Below are positions 36,050-46,900 of a DNA stretch of 64,000 bases, piece after piece. The number at the start of each line of letters is the position of its first letter. The stretch's first letter is position 1. Source of the stretch: Coptis chinensis (lineage: Eukaryota; Streptophyta; Magnoliopsida; Ranunculales; Ranunculaceae). The position numbers and the translations under genes are program-made. A model generated the notes under the pieces. That model had not been told where the DNA came from. It made no database searches and saw only the letters and a list, made by a program, of their open reading frames with translations. The stretch is from the NCBI GenBank assembly GCA_015680905.1, contig CM027384.1, forward strand, positions 66,161,001-66,225,000, in the 5' to 3' direction.

Positions 36050-36071
36050 GTCCTGAAGCTCCGATACCACT
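36050..36071 (-). promoter_or_regulatory. copia primer-binding site (initiator tRNA-Met)
   Basis: On the minus strand TGGTATCGGAGC follows the LTR after a short gap, against the canonical TGGTATCAGAGC. This is the usual iMet primer site of plant copia elements. Confidence 0.88.
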
Positions 36072-36735
36072 TGTTGGGAGATTTCACTAGAAGGTCACAC
36101 CTCAATCTAGCTACTTTCTATCCCAAATGATTTCAACTTGGAGATCACACCAAGGAAATCACCCACCCAAGACTTTGGTAGTTATCACAACAAACTCAAA
36201 CAAGCAAAGCCACTAACTTATCATCACCCATAACAAGCAAACAATAATAATGGAAGTAAATATGCAAAGAGACACAAGGATTTAAGGTGGTTCGGTAAAT
36301 GTTACCTACATCCACACAAGAGCCGAGTTTCCTTTATAACAAAGATTGGAGAGTTTACAAGAGATCAAGAATCAATAAGAAGAGGCCTCACTCAAACCCT
36401 AGCTCAATAGAGCTCCCACAATACCCTAGAAATGAATCTCTCAAAAAGTTGTTCTTCAAAACCCTAATCTATTACCTTTATATAGGTGTACATAGACAAA
36501 GGGGAAGAAAAATGGCTTGGGGGCATAATTGCGGAGCATGAAGCTGAAGGCCATAGGTGAGCGCCCTCTTTATTAGATCATGGAAGCTAAGGTGTGCCTT
36601 GGGCCCTCTTCATCGAGCATGGCGAAGCGAGTGCGCTGTGGATGGCCAGCGATCAGCGCCCTCTTCATCAGGTTCAGGAGTCGAGAGTGGCATACGGACA
36701 CCGGAGCAAAGCTCGACGGTTCCAACAACCCAACA
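36072..36735 (-). repeat. copia 5' LTR (right end)
   Basis: 664 bp with the same termini as the left LTR, followed by TSD GTTGG at 36736-36740. Confidence 0.93.
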
Positions 36736-37295
36736 GTTGGAACCTTTTACAACAACTTGATACCCACATTCACAAATCGTACGAGAATTAACGCGAGTAT
36801 TAACTGAGCTGGAAGACATAATAAGAGAGAGGGCAAAGAGAAATGAGAAGAGAAAATTTAACCAGTGCTGGAGTGTTTGGGGTGTTTGCAACTAATCCTA
36901 GCTGTCATAATAAAGAGAAAATGGAGGGAAAAAGTTGCATTGGCGGGAAAAGTGATAGACAATGTTCAACTAATGCCACCTCAAATCTCAATTTCAAACA
37001 TTTTAAATTTCAATTTCACTATAATTTCGGATTTTCAGTTGATATTTCAAGAGTTGGTGTGTCGAAATGTTATGTGGATTCCTCAAGGTTGAAACTAATG
37101 CCACATAAGCAAATTTAGATTTGGGGAAATTTTTAACGACCCACGTCAGCACGCCATCCAATTAATTTGACGGTTTGACTAAATTGAAATATTTTGAAAG
37201 TACAATGTTTATTTGAATAAAAAAAAAGTACGATGTCTGTTTTGAAACCAACTGCAAAGTTTGATGTATTTTTTGGTTATTTTCTCAATTTAAAT

Positions 37296-38385
37296 TTCCA
37301 CATTAAAATCAGAAGTCGAGTTTGTTCGGATTTTAAAGTTAGTATGGTGCCAATGGCTAGTTCATTCCTGGAATTGAAAACATATTGTGTTTTAGAAAGG
37401 GAAAGTCATAGATCAAGTAATAATTGTTACTATGCATTATTATATTTTCTAAGTAGTCAATTAAAAAATTCATGATGTTAGAGTTTTGATAAGCCTTAAT
37501 AGGTAGGTCTTTGAGTGTTTGTGTCTTTGAAGCTGTTATTATAGGAGGTTATTTAGAAAACAAATATGCAGCTTTGGGGATGTAAACATGCGGTGATGGT
37601 ACATAGCAAGACTTAAGTCGAAATATTATTTTGGTTCGATAATTAAAGGTTGTCAGGTCCACAGTAGTTTTATTATGCAATCTTAAATTTTTATAGTAGT
37701 TTTATCCTGCAATCTTAAAATTCACTATGCAATATTAAATTTTCATAGTGGTTTTACTCTGCAATCTTACATTTTCATAGTACTTTTACTTTACAATCTT
37801 AAATTTTATTCTGCAATCTTAAATTGCATAGTAGTTACCATGTAAATATATATTTACATATATTTTGTCAAGGCATCAGACAATTTCAACTCTCCAATTT
37901 TGTCTCTGCATTTGCTTTGGTTTCTCCTTACCCATCACTTTTGAGTAGATTAAAGTGATCGTTCTCTCCCATGCAAGATCTCCTACTTCACTAACCTCTT
38001 CAGATCAAATAAACACCAACTTATTTCCTACAAACATTTCATCAAATAAATTCCACTCAATCTACTAATCTCTCATCAATCACCGAGTGCTAATAACGCC
38101 CTGGTTCAAACTCCCTAAAATGTCTCATTGGCTTATAAATATCATTATGAAGATGTATGTGGTAAAGAGTATTTTCACATAAGAATCAAATACCAATGAC
38201 TCTCTTCAATGGCGAAAGAAACGAAGTTAAAATCAGTGTTTTCGTTGGCTTCTTCGTTAGAGCGAACTCAACAAAAAAAGAACATACGGTGGTTATTTAT
38301 TGAGAAGGGCAAAAAAGGAAACAGATAAATGTGGAGATAAAAATTAGATCGAGATTTGCGTCCATTATAGAAAGCAGGGAGGTTA
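37296..38385. other. right-hand interior of the outer inverted-repeat element
   Basis: AT-rich. Short TTTTCATAGTA.TTTTA-type repeats lie at about 37670-37860, continuing the array left of the nested element. No gene recognised. Confidence 0.5.
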
Positions 38386-38965
38386 ATTGGTTGGATTTGA
38401 ATAATAGGGGGGTTTTATGGGTAAGTCCGTAAGCAGGGGGTTTACATATAACTGAACCAAAATGAGGGGGCTGAGGCCCATTTCTTGCTTGTACAAGTGA
38501 TGAAAATTCAAATGAAGTTAGCTATAAGTAGAAATGATTTTTTCTCTCTTTTTTTGGTATCTAGATTTGAATTTATTTAGAGACCTATCTAGTGGTCTCT
38601 TGATTGTTTTCTGTTTTTGTAAGATCACGACTAACCACTCCAGTCCTAAAGCAAAACACTTAAGTTGCATAGTGTACAACGTACTATTACTAGATATTAT
38701 ACAAATTTTTTCTCTACCATGAATTTTTAGATGAGTCTAATAGTTTCCATTGATATGATCTTTTCACCATAAAATACTTTTGCAGAAAGTTATACGAATC
38801 CAAAATTTTAATTTATATTTTTAATTGAATATTATGTTTGTATTTATTAGAGATTTCGTAGTGACTTGATTTTGGTGTGAAAATGTTCCATAAAGTTAAG
38901 AGATTATATCTAAAAAACATTATCTTAATATAAAATTTTGAAGTGTAGTAAGTCATTAACGATCA

Positions 38966-39307
38966 CGAGTATGTTTATACCCAGTAGATGACCCAATTAG
39001 GATTTCCTCCCCACATGGGAAATTAGGGTCCCTCTCCAAACACACGGTCAACTTGGTTTGACTGTTAATTTTTAGGTCAAATAATTGAAAATAACTGAAA
39101 ATGACACAACTACCCCCACCTAAGTAAAATTGAACATTTTATTTTTAAAAACAATGAAGGTATTTGTGTCATTTTCAATTGCTAGACTTGAAATTTAACG
39201 GTCAATCCAAGTTAACTGTGTGTTTAGGGGGGATACCCTAATTTCCCATCTAGGAGGGGAGAAATCCTAATTGGGTCATCTAGTGGATGGGTAATACTAG
39301 TTAACCC
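38966..39307. mobile_element. foldback MITE, about 340 bp
   Basis: Inverted arms with the core TAGATGACCCAATTAGGATT (left at 38985, right inverted near 39265), then GGGAAATTAGGGT and, after a gap, CAA.TTGG.TTGAC.GTTAA. Arms are about 110-130 bp with a short AT-rich loop. Outer borders and TSD are unclear. Confidence 0.7.
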
Positions 39308-39525
39308 ATTTTTGTATTTCTCTGGAAGACCCTCCCCTTCTTTTTCATTCTTCTCCATTATATTCAGCAAATTTGGTAAGGGAGAAATGGAATAAGAAGA
39401 AGAAAAAGAGAAGGAAAAAAAGCAAAGAAGCAAGGTCATGGTGGTGGTTGCGCAGATGTCCTGTACGTGGTGTTCACGTTGGAGGTGCTGGACACGGGAA
39501 ACGACAACAATGGTGTTTATAGGGT

Positions 39526-39710
39526 GTTAGGGCATTTTAAGGTGAGATACTTTCCTAATATCAAACACCAAATTTCCAACAATTTGGTGTTTTTTCATCT
39601 TCAGGAGAGACACATGTTGATGAAAACACTAAACCAAACACCAAATCAGCCAAAATTTGGTTCCAGCTTTGGTGCTGTATTAAATCTCTTTCGCGGTTTT
39701 CCTAACACCG
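39526..39710. repeat. foldback repeat beside the PMD gene
   Basis: GGTGTTAGG at 39528 pairs with CCTAACACC near 39701. Inside, AAACACCAAAT and ATTTGGTGTTT blocks and GATGAAAACACT pair again. It may be a small MITE or the end structure of the PMD-bearing element. Confidence 0.5.
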
Positions 39711-39779
39711 CATGGGCTTGGGCTTCTAAGTGGGCTTTTATGGCGCGATTTTACCAAAATCGCGTGTGTTTTATCTAAA

Positions 39780-40012
39780 AATTAGGAACTGTGCAATTGA
39801 AGAAATTAAGAATTGTGCAATTGAAGAAATTAGGAACTGTGCAATTGTATCTAAAAATGATAAAAATGATCCAAAACCTATGATCCAAAATGATAAGAAT
39901 GATCCAAAATGATCCAAAACCTATGATTATGATTATGTATCCAAAATGATAAAAATGATCCAAAATCTATGATTATGATTATGTATCCAAAATGATCCAA
40001 AACCTATCATAT
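39780..40012. repeat. short tandem repeats at PMD gene 3' end
   Basis: Three copies of about 24 bp (GAACTGTGCAATTGAAGAAAT) are followed by several AAAATGATCCAAAA(CC)TATGATTATG units. They lie directly downstream of the PMD gene stop codon. Confidence 0.85.
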
Positions 40013-40022
40013 TACATAAAAT

Positions 40023-40981
40023 TTATTTAGCTCTCTTCTTATGCCTCTTACTACTCGATGACTCTCCTCTTTCTATTTGGATGTTCCGAAGCTGCTCCTC
40101 TAAGTTCCTAACCTGAGAACCAAGATCTTCTCTGTCTACACGAAGGTTAACTACCTCAGCCTGAAGTTTCTCATATTCCTGATGTTGTTGCATGTACATC
40201 TGCTGAATATCCTCATACGCTTTTTGAGCCTCGTCATATGCACGTTGGGATTGCTGATATGTTTGAGAATATGCCTCCTCTCTTTCTTGGCTATAATGAT
40301 ACACGACAATCCTCATCCCATCAAACATAAGAATCTGGTTCTCATATCTTTCCCGAACCTCAGTTTGAAAATTCAAGAAAATACAGTGTGAGTACATATT
40401 ATATATATATAATGAAGAAGATAAATAAAACAACTAAACTCACCGTGGTATACTGATCAATCTGCGGCTCTAACTCATAGAAATGAGCATGAGGCATCTC
40501 AGGAATGGAAATGTAAGTAGCCTCCCTATCAGGTCCACACATGGTAAACATCTGAAGATTAGTGGCAGACACAGGAGCTGGATGATATGCATTTGCAGGT
40601 TGTGTGTTGTAAACAAGCTGTGGCGGATGAGGAATACGTAGCTCACGTCTCATCCCTTCTAGGCCCACAAACTCGAAGTTGCTAGCCCGACCAATAGGGG
40701 GCAACAACGGACCCATAGAGACACGGTTCCACCATATATAATATTGATCAGCAGTCTGCTCAACAATAAATGAAGACACATCTGGCTAAGGACCACCATT
40801 GCCATGAACTTCATGAACTTGAGTTATACTCCACGACTTAGCATCACTAATATCTGGTATGGGAGCACATGGAACTCCAAAACGTCCAGTCAACTATCTC
40901 CAACATCTGTCACCACAATACCAAACCTTACAGTCACATGCGGTAAAAATAAGTCTATGACGTGACAAAACACAAGCATGC
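40023..40981 (-). pseudogene. PMD (MAIN-like) gene, C-terminal part
   Basis: Continuation of the gene at 57359-58681, separated by the Athila-like insertion. Next to the junction it reads CKVWYCGDRCWR, then a stop, then LTGRFGVPCAPIPD, typical of plant mobile domain proteins (PF10536). One exon ends at 40442 with donor GTGAGT. The last exon (about 40363-40023) is a long coiled coil rich in Gln, Glu and Tyr with a basic end (SSSSKRHKKRAK). PMD proteins are transposon-borne or domesticated (MAIN family) nuclear proteins. In-frame stops near 40795 and 40895 show decay. Confidence 0.8.
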
Positions 40982-42494
40982 TGATAAGCACCCAAAACTG
41001 TAATATGAAACCCCATTGAGATATATATATATAAATTTGCTTAATTATGTGTTTAATAATCATGAAATAAATATATTTTCGTACTTTTGCAGGTATTCGT
41101 AGTAAACATGAAAATATTGGTTAAACCTGCGTTAAAGCACGGGGAACGACATATATATGAATTCTTCCAAATCAGCCATGTAAAGCCTAACAAATCCGCA
41201 CAGAAGCATCAAACTTCCGAAGCTCTTACCTCTTGAACCAGGATTCCGAATGCGACAAGTGAGCTGTCCAGACAATTAGAGCGATGAACTCTACGCATAG
41301 GCGGGAAGTTGTAAAATTGCAAAAAGACCGGACCACCACTGGACTGCATATGGACCCACTATACGGGCCCGCAAGATTTGATGAGTCATAAATCATGGAG
41401 CATGTCAAAGCAAAATTGCCAAATTATTGGTGCAAAGTTGACACCTTGCATGTAATTAATTAGATTAGGTGTTAATAGTGAAAAAAAGGCAATGTGTCAC
41501 TTTATTTTAATGTGGTGGATAAAAAGGAAGTAAATGTGGTTTGATGTTTCACGTGGGAGGAAATGAGATTTCTCTCAAATGGAGAAGAAAACAAAACAAG
41601 GGGGGGACACTCCATTTACTCCCTTGACTTATTTTCCTTTACCATGTATTATTTTAGTTCCTTAGTTTTTAGATAGTTTTAGTTTTGGGGTTTTGGAAAC
41701 AAAAGCTTGTAATAGTTTTAATGGAGGAAACCTTGAGTTCCTCTTGAAAAATTCTCACTTCTTCATGCAAGTGAGTTTATAAATATATATTTTCTTCTTC
41801 TTTTAGTTCTCTCTCTTTTTACATTCCACACTTGTTTTAGTTTTAGCCCAAGGATCATGAGCTAAACCTTCCCTTTGTGGGGAGTTAATAATACTCATGT
41901 GAGGAAAAAGTCTTGTTATTTGGTTTAGTAAGTGTTTAGGAAGAACAACTAAGCCTACATCCTATCCCAAAATGATAGTTGGTGTAGAGTCTAGTTAGGG
42001 ATCAAGTGATGAGCTTAGAGATAAGTTATTGCTTGGTTCCACATGCTAGCATGTATGAGCTTAGAGATGAGTCATATTTGTTAGGGATTAAGTTTTCTAT
42101 TAGTAGAACTTGTCTATGAGTTCTAGGAAGATTTTAATGCACTTATAAAAATCAAATAACAAAAGTAATCTTCACATGAGGAGAATTAACTCTCCACTTT
42201 TGTTTTAGTAAAATTTTATTGTGTCTTAGTTGCATGATTTCGTAACTTAATGTTTTTAATTTTTGTGTAGTAAGAAACCAAATATTTAGTATTAATATAA
42301 TCATATTTAAACTTACTCACTAGTTTCCTAAAAAGAGTAAAAACCAAGTTGTAAGTGATCATAGAATTTAGGTTGGTTCGAATCCTTACTCCAAACTATA
42401 TGAACACGAAGATTGTGAGTAAGGAAAATCTTTGAATTCGCACTTTCGCATAAAAAGAAATTCAAATCTCTAATGTAACAAAAGGTGAATATCA
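40982..42494 (+). repeat. Athila-like 5' LTR (1513 bp)
   Basis: TGATAAGCACCC...GGTGAATATCA. About 95% identical to the 3' LTR by eye, with several small indels in the first 200 bp. Confidence 0.94.
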
Positions 42495-42515
42495 AAATGG
42501 CGCCACTGCCATTTT
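42495..42515 (+). promoter_or_regulatory. Athila-like primer-binding site
   Basis: TGGCGCCACTGCC starts three bases after the LTR. It matches the first seven bases of the usual tRNA-Asp-type site TGGCGCCG; the rest is diverged. Confidence 0.6.
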
Positions 42516-44275
42516 AAAGACCAAGGGCTTATGCTACGGACTGGGAATTGCTCCAAGGGGAGCCCCCACTCTCATCCTTCTTTCCTTTTCGTTTCATTTT
42601 TACGTTTTTGTTTTATTTTCGTTATTTTTGTCTCGAAAACAACCTGACCTCTCTCGAATTTTTGGTTGTACTTCCAGGGAAAAAAAGTTAGGACCGGGAA
42701 AGTAAACTACACAAGTTTCTAAGGTTTTTGTGAAAATTTGAACTCATTGTGGCATAATAGACCTTGGCGTCTTGTGATCTTTGGACTTCAGCGTCATGGA
42801 GGTGTAACCAGCGTCAGCTGGGTGTATTTTCTCTTTTCTTTGTTCTGTTCTACCTCCGGCATCCAGCGATAAATCTTGATCCATATCCAGGGCCTAACTA
42901 TCGTAAGCGTGACATAAAATTGAATATCTTACGGGATTAATTACGTTGGACGGATTGAAACGTCGTTTCATTTCTTTGGTGGACTTGCGGGGAAGCAACG
43001 GGTTCCAAATTTCCTTTGTTTTGCATGAATGTCATGTATGTAGTTATTATGTGCTAATTTATGAATTATTATTTACGTGTTAGCCTAGAAATATGCATGA
43101 ATCATATTCATATATACGTAAATATTTATATCACGATTAAGCTGGGCATGAATTGCATCTTAATGTATATATACATATAAATAATCTTGTTTTGCATGGT
43201 TATCCGTCTTTCTCATTATAAGTGTCTATTGTTGCATGTTTAGTATTTCTCTACGATATAAGTACACATCTTGTATAATACTTTGATTTTGTCAAGAAAG
43301 AGGAGAACATTCAACGAGGGTTAAAATCTGAGTTGGGTAAGTTGTTTCTAAACCTACGGGTGAAGCTGCTCTCTATATGACACTTTCGCAATCTCAATGA
43401 GTATTGCGAAATCGATTTATTATGCAATACAAGAGTCGTATTTTAGTCTATGTATAATACGTTGCATGTTTAGTTTTAGCATTGTCTAATTTATATGCGT
43501 CATTATACTATATTAAGCATGCTCTTGTATTTAGATAACATTATGAGTGATTCAAATTTGCACATTCTTTGTTGATATCGTCTATGTAATATCGATATGC
43601 AAATTAAGCATACACACATTATTAGCGATGTATATTTGCCTGTACGTATGGAAGTATTTATCGATGATACAACCTTGCCTATTCGTATAGCTATACATAT
43701 GAGTAGAGTATCTTCACATGCTACTGCATCTAGTATTGTATGAGTAGATCGTATTTGCATGTTTGTATTTTCATCCTTGCATAAATCTTAAAAAAAAAAA
43801 AAAAAAAAAAAAGCTAAAAAAAATAATTAAGAACGACCTTGCATAAATTTTAATTCCATAAATCTTAATCATATTTCAACGGTGTCTAGGAAACTTGAAA
43901 GATTGAGGTTACTTAATTAGAACCGTGCTTGCACGGAAAGCCTCCCTCATATCTCTCTTGTAACACGGTACATTTGGTTTATACACGTATTCCTAAACTT
44001 CCTTTGCTACATTAGCAACAACTTAGGCCTACGTTGTTCAACTCCAAAATCTTTAAGAGAATCATAAAATTCAAGTAATAATAAGTTCCTTCTGTCAATT
44101 AGATCTAATTTTATGTTTACATGAGATTAAGGTTTGGTTCCACTGAAGAATTTGAACATACCTATTGTCGAAAAAAATACGATAAGCAACTGCGTAAGTT
44201 CTCACCTAAAAATTGTTCTCTCTTACGTTAATTACCTTAATCAAGTTCTTTTCGCCGCCATTAACCTGCGTAGTT
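42516..44275. other. untranslated leader of the Athila-like element
   Basis: 1.76 kb without coding pattern, including an A-run at about 43792-43812. Long non-coding leaders before gag are usual in Athila elements. Confidence 0.7.
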
Positions 44276-45938
44276 ATGGCGGACGATCCTCCACCAGCTG
44301 AGAAGCCCCTATCGGACTTCTATACTGCATTATAGGAAGGACCTTCTTCCTGCATCAAACTTGAGGACATTGTCGGTGATTTTCGTATCCCACCAAACGT
44401 TTTGAGTTTGTTACCTGTGTACCATGGTTTGGATCACGAAAAACCGTACAATCATCTTCGTGAAGCTTCAACAAGTGGTCACAACATTTCGCCATCCAAA
44501 TTGTCTCTAAGGAACAACTCTTTTTGGCTATTTTCCATTCACCTTAGCAGAAAAAAAGCGTCAATTGGGCTTGCGGGGACAACGACCACAATCCATAGAC
44601 ACATGGAATAAACTTGTTCAAGCTTTCATGCTTCAATTTTACACTCAAAAAGAAAACTCTTGAAATGCTTGAAAAATTCAATTCTTTCGTCAAAATCTTC
44701 ATGAATCATTTTACGGAAGCATGGAGTCGCTTTCTCGATCTTCTTTTAGAATGTTCTCATCACCAACTAGACAAAGCCGTCCTTGTCCGTTCCTTCTTTA
44801 ATGGACTTTTCGATCATCAAAAAAGAAACTCTTGATATAATGAGCGGCGGTTGCTTCATGGACAAAGGAGCTCTTGAAGCATATACTTTTCTTGAAAAAC
44901 AAGCGAAAAAAGTGGTACACTTGGGGTAACAACGAGCCGTCTAGATCATCAAAGGATATTTGTACAGAGGCTACATCTATTTTTGAGGTAAAACCCGATC
45001 CCGAATTAAAAATTTGATAGAATTGCTAACTAAAAAGTAGATGCCCTTGCGGTTCAAGTAAGCGATCAACTCCCAAAACAAGGTCATGAGCGTTGACACA
45101 TCCCCATGTGTTCTTTGTCTCGATCGACCATCGATGCTTATTGTCCCTTGTTATATGCCTCCCTTTCTCAACCATCGAGGAAGAGGCATGTGCATTCAAC
45201 ATTCTAATGCACCTTGGCGGCGGCATCGAATTTAAGCTTGGCGTCGGAATAACCAACGGTTAGGGGCTCCTCCGGGTTTAAGCTAATCCACCTGTTCGAC
45301 CAACCAACAACTTTATTCCATACTGCCAAGGCAATAATCAACAATACCAACAAAGTCAGAATCCATTTCAAAATACTTCGGATGCTAACTATCAAACCAA
45401 CCATAGCCTTATTCCAACCAATCCAAATCCCAACTATAATCAACAACTTCTCAGCAATAATCGTGATCTAGTACCTGTTGCACAACCTATGCCACTCGTT
45501 ACGGATAGGACAAGTGAGACTTTCTTAGCTTACGTGAACCAACAATCTCAAATTTTAACGTCTATCCAACAATCACTTCAACAATTGGCGCAAGAAAAGA
45601 GTCGAAGGCGTGTTTCTGGACAAGCGGTTTTCAAACCCTAAGCCGACAAACAACGCCTTTGAACTCACCAATGCACCGGTACAAGTACTCCCAACCAAGG
45701 TGAGGTGCACTTAATCACTACTCTTATATATGGAAAACGTAGACAATCAAATCATTATGCGGATGATCAACCAAAGGAATCCGGCGGTTCAAATGAATCT
45801 ATTTCCAATAATGAACCTACGGAGGATTCACCAAATACAACAAAGTCAACATCTCAGAATTTAGGAAACAAGAAAGCGGACCCCTTTGCCAAATTGCGCT
45901 GCTTTAGGGCACCGTTTCTGACGCTTGACAAAGAATAA
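44276..45938 (+). pseudogene. Athila-like gag
   Basis: The ATG at 44276 (MADDPPPAEKPLSDF) meets a TAG at 44333 and continues with FRIPPNVLSLLPVYHGL, the Athila gag signature where the usual protein has a LLP.FHG.. motif. Next are diverged forms of the conserved gag helices, with HFTEAWSRFLDLLLECSHH (44710-44766). A Gln/Asn-rich linker is readable near 45380-45600 (TFLAYVNQQSQILTSIQQSL). Several frameshifts. Confidence 0.85.
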
Positions 45939-46099
45939 ACCCGATGAGAATTTTCTTTGAAATTCGAGAGACTTTCAGAATTTGACAATCAACTTACCTT
46001 TTCTCGGCCTTAAAGCTATTGCCAAAACATGCAAAATTTCTGAAAGATATGTGCACCATAAAAAGGAAAACTAATGTTCCTCAACAAAGCGTTCCTCGC

Positions 46100-46900
46100 G
46101 AGCGGTTTCCATCCATCACCGAACTTGAATGGTATAGTCAAATATAAGGACCCTAGTAGATCAACGGTTCCATGCACCTTAGGTGACAAATATACGGCTA
46201 CTGCACTACTAAACCTAGGAGCTAGTACTTACTTCCATATTACTTATTTAAACAACTAGGTCTTCATGAGCTGAAACCCACCACCATGACTTTACAGTTA
46301 GCCGATCGTTCCATTAAGTATCCAAAATGAATTGTGAAAAACGTCCTTGTAAAAGTCCAAGACTTTTTCTATCCTGTCGACTTTGAGATTTTAAAATCCG
46401 CCTTAACAACTGCTCTGATAATTCAACCACCTGATTGGTCTAAACCTTTTGAATTAATGTGTGACGCGAGTGACTATGCTATTAGAGCTGTACTAGGGAA
46501 ACGCCGAGAAGATAAGCCAATTGTCATTTACTTCGCGAGTAAAACCCTTAATGAAGCTCAACGTAACTATACCACCACTGAAAAAGAATTTCTCGCCGTT
46601 GTATATGCATTGGATAAGTTTCGTCCTTACCTAGTGGATTCTTCCACAATTGTCTACACTAACCGTGCGGCGCTTCGTTACCTATTAGCGAAAAAAGATG
46701 CAAAACAGAAGTTGATCCGATGGATTCTCCTTTTGCAAGAATTTATACTAGAAATTAGAGATAAAAAAGGTTGCGAAAATGTGGTTGTAGACCATTTATC
46801 AAGACTTGTCAGTGATTTTGATACTGATACAGAACCTATCTGTGATTCCTTTCCGGATGAACACTTATATTCAATTTTTTTCGTCCCCTTGGTACGCTGA
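46100..46900 (+). pseudogene. Athila-like protease joined to RNase H; RT deleted
   Basis: The protease reads DPSRSTVPCTLGDKYTATAL, then LNLGAS where an active enzyme has a D.GAS motif, so the catalytic Asp is replaced. After a frame break, 46334-46385 gives the protease end ([17 protein letters not shown]). The same ORF passes directly into the RT C-terminal end and RNase [43 protein letters not shown]. The RT fingers and palm, including the catalytic DD motif, are absent. The join is in frame and the chimeric ORF is open for 188 codons. Confidence 0.88.

Larger units (their letters stand above)
31267..36735 (-). mobile_element. Ty1/copia LTR retrotransposon, minus strand
   Basis: LTRs at 31267-31921 and 36072-36735 start TGTTGGGAGATTTC and end CCAACAACCCAACA, with TSD GTTGG at 31262-31266 and 36736-36740. 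On the minus strand the order is gag, integrase, RT, RNase H, which is the copia order. The minus-strand PBS and PPT are in place. Many frameshifts and stops break pol. The LTRs are nearly identical through their first 430 bp but differ in the GC-rich repeats near their 3' edge. Confidence 0.95.
30900..36819 (-). pseudogene. GRF zinc-finger / coiled-coil gene split by the copia element
   Basis: The ATG at 36819 opens 28 codons to 36736 (MSSSSVNTRVNS, then CECGYQVVVKGS). The rest lies beyond the copia element: NPGRRFYGC and GIFGWVDLDPP (about 31170-31250), then a coiled coil rich in Leu, Glu and Arg (31152-30960). CxC...NPGRRFYGC...W is the zf-GRF fold (PF06839), a zinc finger for single-stranded nucleic acid also found in many plant transposon-associated genes. 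The copia TSD GTTGG marks the break. After removing the insert, the join is one base out of frame, so the gene was damaged before or during insertion. Confidence 0.78.
30022..37286. mobile_element. Mutator-like element carrying captured host genes (Pack-MULE type)
   Basis: Terminal inverted repeats of about 297 bp (30022-30318 and 36990-37286) begin GAGAAAATGACCAAAAAATA. They are flanked by an exact 9-bp duplication AATTTAAAT (30013-30021 and 37287-37295). Long TIRs with a 9-bp TSD define Mutator-like elements. No MURA-like transposase is present; the interior encodes a GRF zinc-finger protein and part of a GATA factor on the minus strand. A copia element (31267-36735) is nested inside. Without it the element is about 1.8 kb. 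Confidence 0.9.
28896..38498. mobile_element. outer inverted-repeat element hosting the Mutator-like element
   Basis: The left arm starts ACTTGTACAAGCA (28896-28908) and the right arm ends with its exact inverse (38486-38498). Inward, arms of about 100-150 bp remain recognisable as diverged inverted repeats, for example GCGGACAAACCC.CAAAA against its counterpart near 38405-38440. No convincing target duplication was found. Without nested elements it would be about 2.3 kb. The interior is AT-rich repeats (29330-30012 and 37640-37870). No transposase was seen. The ends are partly palindromic, so borders are approximate. Confidence 0.5.

Noticed and set aside
42360-42385. GGTTCGAATCC, a tRNA T-loop-like word
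   Set aside because: It lies in both LTRs of the Athila-like element (also near 57234) with no acceptor, D or anticodon stem around it.
45026-45446. Minus-strand open frames in the Athila-like gag region
   Set aside because: They are shadows of the degenerate gag linker on the plus strand and show no domain.
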